From Ligustrum vulgare (taxonomy: Eukaryota; Streptophyta; Magnoliopsida; Lamiales; Oleaceae), in the NCBI GenBank assembly GCA_963555705.1, contig OY743190.1, positions 19,723,491 through 19,787,490 on the forward strand: DNA of 64,000 nucleotides. Direction: 5' to 3'. This document shows, in pieces, positions 54,814-64,000 of this stretch (position 1 is its first letter; every line of letters starts with the position of its first letter). The position numbers were made by a program, and so were the translations under genes. The notes below the pieces were generated by a model. The model had not been told where the DNA came from, searched no databases, and worked only from the letters and a program-made list of their open reading frames with translations.

Positions 54814-57224
54814 TGTAAGACCGCTTTTCATTTTTCATGCAATTTTAAATTTCACGTAATATTGTGATGAATGTTATTATAAATTATAAATTTATGATCT
54901 TTAATGCCTATAATTGGAATTATTTTTGCAGCGGAAAGACTTGGACGCCGTCTCGATCAATGTACCAATTCGAAAGTTTATAAATTGGTTATTTTAATTA
55001 TTTACGTGCAATTCTATGTGATTAATTGTTTTATTGCCTAAGCATGTTATTTTCTATTTTATTATGCAAATTTAAAATTTGGGGGAAAAGTTTAGTGTCA
55101 ATCGAGGGTAAATAGAACTTATAGACTTACTTAAACAAAAGAGGAGAGTTGAGGGACTGATTTGCAAATTCCAAAAGATTAAAAACTTAACCTAACCTAA
55201 TCACTCTCTCACTCACGCTCTCTCTCCCTACACGGCCTCTCTCTCACCTCGCTCTCTCTTCACCCTCCCTCTCGGCCTCGCTCTCCTCCACTCTCCCTCG
55301 GCGACGCCGACCGGTCACCACCACCGCCGGCAGTAAGTCCCCTCCCCCTCTTCCCCTTTCTCTTCACGATACACACACACACACACACATGGTTTCACAC
55401 AAATTCCACGCACACACACATCCATAATTCGATATACCCATGTATATATATGTATTGATTCTATGTAAATAACGTATGTATGCACCTTATATATATAAAT
55501 TCAGATTTATGGGTTAATTTCAGATTTCAATTTTTGTTTAATTTTCGAATTTTACCTTAAATTAAGGACTTAATGATGTCATGTGTGTGAATATTGATGT
55601 ATGGGAATGTATATATTGTTATGTATGTATAGGTATATGTAAATATATAAATTTTGAATTTTTGGTGTGGGCATATGTATATATTCAAATTTTGGCGATA
55701 AAAATAAAATTTTCAGACTTGGGACTCATGAAATTTTGATTAATTGATGTGATATAATATTAAATATGAGGCTGAATGTATGTATATATGATCATGTATA
55801 TGTATATGAATATTTAAACGACATGTCTAATTTGAAACTTTGAGATAATAGTATAAAAGAGTAAACCTTAACATTTAAGGAACAAGTTAGTTTAAATTGA
55901 AGTTATGTTCAAAGTTATAAATTTTTAGTTCAAGATCATTTTTGACGTCGCAGGAAACCAAGACTTCCACTTGCACATTTAGCAAAGTAACTACTGAGGA
56001 CTACAAGTAAGTAAACTTCCCCCTATCGTTATAGAAGTTGAAGGTAAAGGTGAAATGTGTAAATGACTGTCTTGCAACTTACTTGTTTTGATGAATTTCA
56101 TTTACTTTATGAAAGTATATGTTATTGAGAAGAATGTTCAAGCATGCACATTATCATGTCATTGCATCATCAAGCATGCATTGGCATCGAAATTGGGAAG
56201 TCAAATGTTTTTTTTTTTTTTTATTAAAGAAATGTGTCAAAGTGCAAGTTTGTTCAAAAGTTATGTATCCCAAGTTTTTAAGAATGAATGGGTGTACTTC
56301 TAGTTCATGAAAGTTGCGAGTGGGAAATGGGGCGCGGGGGACCTGCGTACTCGAATTAAGTCGCTTTGCGACGGAATGTTCAATAGTTTACGGTGGAATG
56401 TTAAACCGCTTTGCGGTGGGAAAGTGAATGTTAAACCGCTTTGCGGTGGGAATGTGAATGTTAATCTGGTTCCAAATAAGGAATTTCCCACTGTTATTTG
56501 ATTGACTAGAAGTTACATCAAGTGAGCTCACGATGGAAATGAAGTGAAAGTTTTGAAATGTTAAGTGAAAGTTTGAAAAGTTTGAATTTTCTGGAAAGTA
56601 AGGTAAATGGGGATACATATATGGAATTTTTAAAGCATTCATGTCATAAGCATGCATTCATGCATACAGTTTACTTATTGAGCTTTAGCTCACCCCAATC
56701 CCTCCCCAACATTTCAGGTGATGAAAGTTAGGTGATCCGAGGAGAGCACTTGGCGGCTGACTCAGACAGTACCCGTTGTTGCCTTACTTAATAAAGTTAA
56801 AATTTTTCAAGTTATCATTTAAATTTATTCCTCAATTCATTATTATTGATAATTTTTGGTTGAAGTTAGTTTTGATTAAGTATGGGTGACGTATTAGAGG
56901 TTAAATTACCTCTTATTTCATTTGTCAATGTCTGTTGATATTTTGGAAAATCTTATGCTTGAGGAGTTGGGGAATGAATGAATTGGTTTTGGTGATGATG
57001 GATGTGATTGAGATGTGATTGATGCATTAAATTTTTAAAATGGTTTTGATGTCCCTCTACAGGTTGGCTTTGTCCAATTTATAGAGGAGACTCTGCCGAA
57101 ATTTCTGTAAAATTTTATAATGGATAAACGAACATTTTAATTGTGTAAACGATTTAATTCCGCATTTAATGTGAATGGAAATTAACATGCCTAGGTTTTA
57201 GACTCTTAAACTTGGGGTGTTACA
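54814..57224 (+). repeat. E5 5' LTR
   Basis: 2411 bp from TGTAAGACCGC to GGGGTGTTACA. Includes a C/T-rich leader (55200-55340) ending CGGCAGTAAGTCC, which looks like a splice donor, an AC microsatellite at 55372-55388, and two hairpin units (AAACCGCTTTGCGGTGGGAA) at 56401-56460. Confidence 0.9.
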
Positions 57225-57228
57225 TTTT

Positions 57229-57240
57229 TGGTATCAGAGC
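57229..57240 (+). promoter_or_regulatory. E5 primer-binding site
   Basis: TGGTATCAGAGC, four bases after the LTR, complementary to initiator tRNA-Met. Confidence 0.88.
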
Positions 57241-57456
57241 TAAGAGTTTTAAAAGCGATTCTGTAGACTTTTAAAATTTATTTGAAAATGGTTCGGGTAC
57301 TGAGTCACGCTTCAAGTGCTTCTTCCTCGATCATTTGGTAAGTTAATTTTGCTTAAATTATCGAATGTCATGTAATGCTACTAAGATTGAAATTCGTACA
57401 CAGTGATATGTAGTACTATATATTGAACTAGATGTTTTATTCTCTTCTATTTAGAA

Positions 57457-58662
57457 ATGGCTCGCACTAGACGTAGCAACACTCAAAGAAGAACCTCTCA
57501 AACTCAGAATGAAGGGACGGATCGTGATACTATCCTTTCAGATACTTCGATGACTGTGAATGGAGCGACGGACCGTAATACTACCCCTTCAGAAACCTCG
57601 GTAATTGTGAATGAAAGAATAGGCAATGACACTGCCCCTTCCGGAACTCCGACGGTTGTGGAGGCCTTGGTACAAGCGCTAACTACATTGGGACAGGAAA
57701 GTCAGCCTAGGACTAACGAGGCACGTGGGCATGGGAGGATATCAAAATTTAAGAGGCTGTCTCCGCCACCCTTTGCTAGAACCACTGACCCCCTCGAGGT
57801 TGAAAAGTGGTTCACTGAAATGCAGAAAGCCTTTAGGGTTATGGGATGCACCGATGAGGAGAAGGTTAACTTTTCCGCATACATGCTTCAGGGCGGTGCA
57901 TATGATTGGTGGCTGATGGTTCAGCGCCAATATGAAAATAACACTGATCCTTTTACTTGGGAGATGTTTACTACGGTCTTCAATGAAAAGTACTTTCCCA
58001 AGAGTCTCCATCAGCAGAAGGAGGGAGAATTTCTGAAACTAGTGCAAGGGAACAGATCAGTTACGGAATATGAGGCAGAATTTTCTAGACTGGCTAAGTT
58101 CGCTCCAAACTTAGTGGATAGTGAAGAAAGATGATCTAGGCGCTTTGAAGAAGGACTTAAACCACAAATCAAACAGGCCGTGATTCCTTTTGAGCTCACT
58201 ACCTATAGAGAGGTGATCAACGAATCCCTGCTGGTGGAAAGAGCTCTAGCCATAGATGGAGAAGAAAATAAAACACAATCTTTTAGCCAGAAATTCAAGG
58301 GTGGAAATCCAAAGGGGTGGAATCACAAGGGACATAAAAGGAAGAGTGACCCGGGAAGTAATAAAAATCAACAATCTAGCAAGCAACCAAGAAGGACCTG
58401 CCCGAAGTGTGGTAAGGAACACTTGGGGAATTGTCTTCTGGGTAAGGAAATATGCTTCAAGTGTGGGAAGTCGGGACATTTTGCAAATGATTGTCAGAGT
58501 TGTTTTAACTGTGGGAAGCCAGGGCACCTAGCGAAGGATTGTAGAGAGAAAACGAAGACTACCCAAGCAAGGGTTTATACAATTTCTAAGAAGGAAGCTA
58601 ATGACTCATCCACCGTGGTGTCAGGTATCTTAAATTTTATTTACTACATTTTTCCCTTCTGA
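57457..58662 (+). pseudogene. E5 gag with zinc knuckles, one stop
   Basis: Starts with ATG at 57457 (MARTRRSNTQRRT). A disordered Thr/Ser-rich N-terminus with a short repeat is followed by the gag core: FKRLSPPPF, EVEKWFTEMQKAFRVMG, AYDWWLMV, FNEKYFPKSL, FLKLVQGNRSVTEYEAEFSRLAKFAP. A TGA at 58132-58134 breaks the frame, and the same frame continues to a stop at 58660-58662. The end has a CPKCGKEHLGNC motif and two CCHC knuckles, CFKCGKSGHFANDC and CFNCGKPGHLAKDC. Gag builds the particle and binds RNA. Confidence 0.92.
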
Positions 58663-58692
58663 CTTTACATCTCGTACCATTCTAGACAAATT

Positions 58693-60081
58693 ATGAACAT
58701 GCATATATCTATAGAAGTATACTCTATTGTGGTAGGTACTGTGTACGCATGTGACAAAATTGCAACCATTCTTTTCGATTCCGGGGCTACTCATTCTTTT
58801 GTCAATCCTATTTTTGCCGAGAAATTAAATCATTCAACCCCACAACTAGGTACTCTGTTTGTCGTGTCAACACCATTCGGAGCATTATTGAGTTCAAGTT
58901 ATGTATTGAGGGACTGTCCAATAGTAGTGAATGGGCATGATTGGTTGGTAGATCTTATAGTGCTTGATATTCACGATTTTGACGTCATACTGGGCATGGA
59001 TTGGTTATCACGGTATTATGCTTCAATAGACTGTCATGAGAAGAAGGTGATGTTCGAGACTCCAAATAAAACTCCTTTTTGCTTTGTTGGGGTTGAGGTG
59101 AAGCCTTCTATTCCAATAGTATCAGCGATGAAAGCCCTTCAATTGATGAATAAGGGCTGTAGGGCTTACTTGGCTGCAATAGTCGAGGTACCAAAAACAG
59201 ACCCCTCTCTCGAACAAATTGCAATCGTTCGAGAATATCCGTATGTTTTTTCAGAAAATCTTTTTTCCCTACCACCTGAAAGAGAGATTGACTTCGTTAT
59301 CGATTTAGTGCCTGGAACAGCCCCGATATCTAAAGCACCGTATCGGATGGCTCCTGCGGAACTTAAAGAGCTCAAGGAGCAACTGCAGGATCTCATGGAT
59401 AAGGGCTTTGTTCGACCTAGTTTCTCTCCATGGGGTGCTCCTGTATTATACATGAAGAAGAAGGACGGTTCTATAAGACTTTGCATAGATTACAGAGAGT
59501 TGAATAAAGTAACAATAAAGAATAAATATCCGTTGCCGAGAATTGAAGATCTATTCGACCAGCTTCAGGGTGCAGAGTATTTTTCCGAGATCGATCTGCG
59601 ATCTGGTTATCATCAGTTGAGGATTAGAGAAGAGGACATCCCAAAGACAGCCTTCCGTACCAGGTATGGACATTATGAATTTTTGGTGATGCAGTTTAGG
59701 TTAACCAATGCTCCTGCGGCATTTATGGACCTGATGCATCGAGTCTTTAAAGAATACTTGGACCAATTTGTTATAGTCTTCATTGACGATATATTGATCT
59801 ATTTGAGGTCTGAAGAGGAACATGAAAGGCATTTGAGAATAGTGTTTCAGAAACTTAGAGAAGAGAAATTATTTGCGAAGTTCAAGAAGTGTGAATTCTG
59901 GCTGGAAAGAGTGTCGTCCTTGGGGCATGTTGTATCAAAGGAAGGCATTGAGGCTGACCCGAGTAAAATTGAGGCAGTCCGTAATTGGCTGACACCAACT
60001 AATGTGAAAGAGGTCCACAACTTTCTTGGATTAGCTGGTTACTATCGGAGATTTGTGGAAGGATTTTCCAAGATTGCCTAG
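58693..60081 (+). pseudogene. E5 protease and reverse transcriptase
   Basis: A 462-codon uninterrupted frame. Protease: [12 protein letters not shown] (about residues 31-42) and [91 protein letters not shown] (relatives read FGLTNAP) and the catalytic VFIDDILIY, then [15 protein letters not shown] and [19 protein letters not shown] at 60079-60081 ends it at the RT-RNase H border. Apart from the Gly-to-Arg change the motifs look intact. Confidence 0.93.
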
Positions 60082-60570
60082 CCTTTGACAAAGCTGACCA
60101 GAAAGGATACAAATTTTCAGTGGAATTCGGATTGCGAACAGAGTTTTGAGGAGTTAAAAACGTGGTTGACAACTGCGCCAATTTTAGCTATTCCATAGGG
60201 AAATGAAGGATTGGTCATTTACAGTGATGCCTCATTAAAGGGGCTTGGTTGTGTTCTTATGCAACACGGCAAGGTGATTGCCTACGCTTCTAGGCAATTG
60301 AAAGAGTACGAGAAGAATTACCCAACTCACAATCTTGAGTTGGCAGTCGTAGTATTTGCATTAAAAATATGGAGGCACTATCTATATGGGGTTAGATGTG
60401 AGATCTACACCGATCATAAAAGTCTCAAATATTTCTTCACACAGAAAGAACTAAACATGCGACAGCGCAGGTGGTTGGAGCTTGTCAAGGATTATGATTG
60501 TGTTATTAATTTTCATCCTGGTAAGGCTAATGCCGTAGCTGATGCACTTAGCAGAAAAAGTCATGGAACA
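60082..60570 (+). pseudogene. E5 RNase H
   Basis: After one more TAG (60196-60198) the frame from 60211 has [33 protein letters not shown] (catalytic Glu kept), [25 protein letters not shown] (quoted in parts) and [15 protein letters not shown]. All catalytic acidic residues are present, unlike in E3. It is continuous with the start of integrase. Confidence 0.9.
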
Positions 60571-61682
60571 ATGAATGCCTTGCAATTTGTCCAAAAACAA
60601 TTACTAATTGATATCCAAGGGTTAGAGTTGGAGATCGTTCCAAAAGGCAAGACAATTTATCTTGCTAACATAACATTGGAATCGACATTGTTGGAGAAAA
60701 TAAAGGCTCTACAGTTAGAAGACCCCAATACTTCAAGGGTCAGCACTGAAGTAATTGATGGGAAGCGTACTGATTTTGTTATCTCCACAGATGGTGCCCT
60801 TCGGCAGGGTAATAGACTGGTAGTCCCCAATAATAAGGAATTGAAGCTAGAAATTATGAGGGAAGCTCATAACAATCCTTACTCAATCCACCCCGGAAGT
60901 CCTAAGATGGCTCAGGATTTGAGGTAGCATTTTTGGTGGATTGTCATGAGTTGGGATGTGGCGGAGTATGTTCAACGTTGTCTCACCTATCAGCAAGTTA
61001 AGGCCGAACATCAGCGACCTTCTGGCCTATTACAACCTCTTATGATTCCGGAGTGGAAGTGGGAACGAATAGGCATGGACTTCATTGTGGGCTTACCTAA
61101 GACAAAGAAGGGTTATAACTCCATATGGGAGATTGTCGATCGTCTTACCAAGTCGGCACACTTTCTGTCGGTAAAGACTACTTATAATATGGAGAAGTAT
61201 GCAGAGTTATATGTGGCAGAAATTGTAAGGCTTCATGGGATTCCCCTATCCATTGTGTCTGATTGCGACCCAAAATTTACTTCTTCATTTTGGAAAAGTC
61301 TACATAAGGCCATGGGTACTCAATTGAGATTCAGCACGGCCTTTCACCTCAGAAAGATGGATAGTCAGAGAGAACGATTCAAACCTTGGAAGATATGTTG
61401 AGAGCTTGTATCATCGATTTTCCAGGTACTTGGGACAAATTTCTCCCATTAGTTGAGTTCTCCTATAACAATAGTTATCAAGCCTCCATTCACATGGCTC
61501 CATATGAGGCGCTATACGGGAGGAAGTGTAGATCGCCGGTTCACTGGGATGAAGTAGGGGAACGAAAATTACTAGGTCCAGAAATGGTGCAGCAGACATC
61601 AGAAATTGTTGAGAAGATTCGTCAACGGATGAGAACCGCACAGAGTAGATAGAAAAGCTATGCAGACAAAAGAAGGAAACCA
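60571..61682 (+). pseudogene. E5 integrase
   Basis: The zinc-binding region reads [13 protein letters not shown], then a TAG at 60925-60927, then YVQRCLTYQQVKAEH, where Tyr replaces the second zinc-binding Cys. The core has MDFIVGLP, SIVSDCDPKF and FSTAFH. A frameshift near 61350 leads from the frame ending 61401 into 61386-61652, which has FSYNNSYQAS and ALYGRKCRSPVHWDEVGE. The catalytic Glu region (SQRERFKP) is shifted. A TAG at 61650-61652 follows. Confidence 0.9.
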
Positions 61683-62120
61683 TTGGAATTCTCTACAGGT
61701 GATATGATTTTTCTGAAGGTCACTCCTATGAAAGGAGTTATGAGATTCAGGAAGAAGGGAAAGTTAACTCCGCGATTTGTTGGCCCCTTTGAAATACTTG
61801 AAAGGGTGGGTGACCTAGCTTATCGGGTTGCACTGCCACCGGCACTATCTGGAGTTCATAACGTATTTCACGTGTCGATGCTGAGGAAATATATTTCGGA
61901 TCCTTCTCATATCCTCAGTTATGAGTCGTTAGATCTTCGTGAGGATCTAACTTACGAGGAGTCACCTGTGAGGATCCTACTGAAGGCAGATAAGGAACTT
62001 AGGAGGAAGAAGATAACTCTAGTTAAAGTTCTTTAGAGGAATCATGCAGTAGAAGAGGCTACTTGGGAACGCGAGGACGAAATGCGTGCCAAGTATCCAC
62101 ACCTTTTTGGTAAGTCTTAA
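61683..62120 (+). pseudogene. E5 integrase C-terminus with chromodomain-like tail
   Basis: The frame resumes with MEFSTGDMIFLKVTPMKGVMRF, GPFEILERVG and LPPALSGVHNVFHVSMLRKY, then LRRKKITLVKVL, a TAG at 62034-62036, and NHAVEEATWEREDEMRAKYPHLF, ending TAA at 62118-62120. The last part is the Tekay chromodomain-like tail. Confidence 0.9.
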
Positions 62121-62141
62121 TTTCAAGGCGAAATTTTTTTT

Positions 62142-62155
62142 AGGGGGTAAGGAAT
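62142..62155 (+). promoter_or_regulatory. E5 polypurine tract
   Basis: AGGGGGTAAGGAAT, preceded by a T-run, directly before the 3' LTR. Confidence 0.75.
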
Positions 62156-62969
62156 TGTAAGACCGCTTTACATTTTTCGTGCAATTTTAAATTTCACGTA
62201 ATATTGTGATGAATGTTATTATAAATTATAAATTTATGATCTTTAATGTCTATAATTGGAATTATTTTTATAGTGGAAGGACTTGGACGCCGTCTCGATC
62301 AATGTACCAATTCGAAAGTTTATAAATTGGTTATTTTAATTATTTACGTGCAATTCTATGTGATTAATTGTTTTATTGCCTAAGCATGTTATTTTCTATT
62401 TTATTATGCAAATTTGAAATTTGGGGGAAAAGTTTAGTGTCAATCGAGGGTAAATAGAACTTATAGACTTACTTAAACAAAAGAGGAGAGTTTAGGGACT
62501 GATTTGCAAATTCCCAAAGATTAAAAACTTAACCTAACCTAATCACTCTCTCACTCACGCTCTCTCTCCCTACATGGCCTCTCTCTCACCTCGCTCTCTC
62601 TTCCGCCTCGCTCTCTCGTCTCTCACCCTCCCTCTCGGCCTCGCTCTCCTCCACTCTCCCTCGGCGACGTCGACCGGTCACCACCACCTCCGGCAGTAAG
62701 TCCCCTCCCCCTCTTCCCCTTTCTCTTCACGACACACACACACACACACACACACATGGTTTCACACAAATTCCACGCACACACACATCCATAATTCGAT
62801 ATACCCATGTATATATAAGTATTGTTCTATGTAAATAACGTATGTATTCACCTTATATATATAAATTCAAATTTATGAGTTAATTTCAGATTTCATTTTT
62901 TGTTTAATTTTCGAATTTTACCTTAAATTAAGGACTTAATGATGTCATGTGTGTGAATATTGATGTATG
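62156..62969 (+). repeat. E5 3' LTR, first part, interrupted by CACTA element
   Basis: Collinear with 54814-55606. At 62970 the sequence switches to the CACTA terminus. The rest of this LTR should continue beyond the window, after the CACTA element. Confidence 0.9.
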
Positions 62970-62996
62970 CACTAGTAGAAAAACGCGAAAAAAAAG

Positions 62997-63318
62997 GGTT
63001 TAGGCGTCGGTTCTTCGAGAACCGACGCCTAAACCCGGTTCAGGCGTCTGTTCATGAAGAACCGACGCCTGAACCGGAGGTTTACGCGTCGGTTTTGGTG
63101 AACCGACACGTAAACCTTAGACTTTACGCGTCGGTTCACCAAGAACCGACGCGTAAAGTCGAACGGTTCGACTTTACGCGTCGGTTCTCCGTTCGACTTT
63201 ACGAGTCGGTTCTTGGTGAACCGACGCGTAAAGTCTAAGGTTTACGAGTCGGTTCACCAGAACCGACGCGTAAACCTCCGGTTCAGGCGTCGGTTGTCGA
63301 CGAACTGACGCCTAAACC
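62997..63318. repeat. Palindrome of palindromes in the CACTA subterminal region
   Basis: Successive hairpins (62996-63036, 63035-63078, 63078-63118, 63119-63160) each pair GCGTCGGTTC with GAACCGACGC. In addition, 62997-63166 as a whole is the inverted complement of 63189-63318, around a spacer of about 22 bp. The right arm is about 40 bp shorter because its outer two hairpins are merged into one. The stem flanks change in step (GGTTTAGG, GGTTCAGG, GGTTTACG, ACTTTACG), which sets the order of units. Confidence 0.88.
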
Positions 63319-63486
63319 TAATATATTTAATTCAGATTTTCGCGCGATTTAACTCATTCCGCGCATATCTCTCTCTCACTCTCTCTCAACACTTCAACAT
63401 CGAGCCATCACCACCACCGTGCCTCCACCAACACCGCGACGCCACCACGAACCCGCCTCCATCTCGTAAGAAATTTACTCTTATAT

Positions 63487-63621
63487 GTGTGTGTGCGTGT
63501 ATGTATATATTTATGTGTGTGTGTGATATGTGTGTGTGCGTGTATGTATATATTTATGTGTGTGTGTGATATGTGTGTGTGCGTGTATGTATATATATAT
63601 GTGTGTGTGTGCGTGTGTATC

Positions 63622-63659
<38 letters not shown>

Positions 63660-63663
63660 CGTG

Positions 63664-63702
<39 letters not shown>

Positions 63703-63720
63703 ACACATATACATATATAT
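63487..63720. repeat. GT/AT-rich minisatellite and microsatellite
   Basis: A unit of about 52 bp (TGTGTGTGCGTGTATGTATA, then TATTTATGTGTGTGTGTGA) is repeated roughly three times and runs into AT/GT dinucleotide tracts. More AT runs follow at 63736-63805. Overlapping ORFs on both strands are by-products. The stretch 63806-64000 shows no feature. Confidence 0.9.
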
Positions 63721-64000
63721 ATATAAATGTGAATTATTATATATATATGTATATATATATATTTGGATGTATAAAAATGTGAATTATTATATATATATAT
63801 ATATGTTATAATTTTGGTATTGCAAATAGTTAATTGATATAATTTGAATTATTGGAATTATATTGAAATTATGCATGAAATTTTAGGTTATGAAATCATA
63901 CTTTGAGCATTTTAGGAATTAAGAATTGATTTTGGATTAATTTTGGAGTGGTTGATGATGTTGAAGTTTGATTTATTGTGTTTGAGTAGTGAATATGTGG

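Larger units (their letters stand above)
54814..62969 (+). mobile_element. E5: Tekay-type Ty3/gypsy chromovirus
   Basis: The best preserved retroelement here: 5' LTR, primer site, gag with zinc knuckles, protease, RT, RNase H, integrase, chromodomain-like tail, polypurine tract and the first 814 bp of the 3' LTR, which is then interrupted by a CACTA element. Only a handful of stops break the frames. The LTR copies are nearly identical where both can be read, apart from a 20-odd-bp insertion in the C/T-rich leader of the 3' copy. That makes it the youngest long retroelement in its nest. Confidence 0.92.
62970..64000 (+). mobile_element. CACTA (En/Spm) transposon, left end and interior
   Basis: The terminus CACTAGTAGAAAAACGCG at 62970 interrupts the E5 3' LTR. 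ATG just before it (62967-62969) is the candidate 3-bp target duplication. Then follows a subterminal region with many copies of ACCGACGC and its complement, as CACTA elements use for transposase binding. A C-rich leader (63380-63465) ends in CTCGTAAGAAA, and long GT/AT microsatellites follow. No transposase ORF is reached before the window ends and the right end is outside. Whether it is autonomous cannot be told. Confidence 0.85.

Noticed and set aside
63487..63782. Overlapping ORFs rich in Cys/Val or His/Thr/Tyr
   Set aside because: Translation of GT/AT microsatellite in several frames on both strands.

Overview
This window is repeat-rich plant nuclear DNA, almost certainly from a eudicot. 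It holds one ordinary host gene, an atypical group-VIII-like bHLH transcription factor on the minus strand (16324-17220). Nearly everything else is mobile DNA, much of it nested. The plant assignment rests on the bHLH type, Tekay- and CRM-type chromoviruses primed by initiator tRNA-Met, an integrated pararetrovirus, and hAT, PIF/Harbinger and CACTA DNA transposons.

Layout. (a) 1-6157 and 14702-15482, minus strand: a decayed endogenous pararetrovirus (Caulimoviridae) with the order primer site, coiled-coil ORFs, coat protein, movement protein, two retropepsin domains in tandem, RT, RNase H, and a further ORF. It is split by (b) an 8.5-kb LTR element at 6158-14701 with a perfect AGATC target duplication. 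That element has no recognisable gag-pol. It carries a large hairpin-forming satellite, a hAT MITE and a captured ankyrin-gene fragment. (c) 15.5-18.5 kb: the bHLH gene and its flanks. (d) 18529-28198: an old hAT-like element that received two CRM-type retroelements (E1, E2), each with gag and protease but little or no RT/integrase. (e) 28755-31720: a 3-kb solo LTR with perfect CGTTA duplication. (f) 32.9-33.7 kb: a LINE-type DUF4283 pseudogene cut by a Tekay element (E3, 33684-41124), whose 3' LTR is truncated and fused to a second LTR-retroelement fragment (41125-42126). (g) 43.9-46.9 kb: a PIF/Harbinger transposase and a Myb/SANT-like fragment, cut by a decayed Tekay element (E4). E4 is followed by another LTR remnant, into which a better preserved Tekay element (E5, from 54814) inserted. 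E5's 3' LTR was in turn hit by a CACTA element (62970 to the window end) whose subterminal DNA is a palindrome built of palindromes.

The genes do not form an operon or pathway. The logic is one of successive insertions, and relative ages follow from what interrupts what. The combination of CRM and Tekay chromoviruses with deep nesting suggests pericentromeric heterochromatin; this is an inference. Nearly all retroelement and viral reading frames carry stops or frameshifts.
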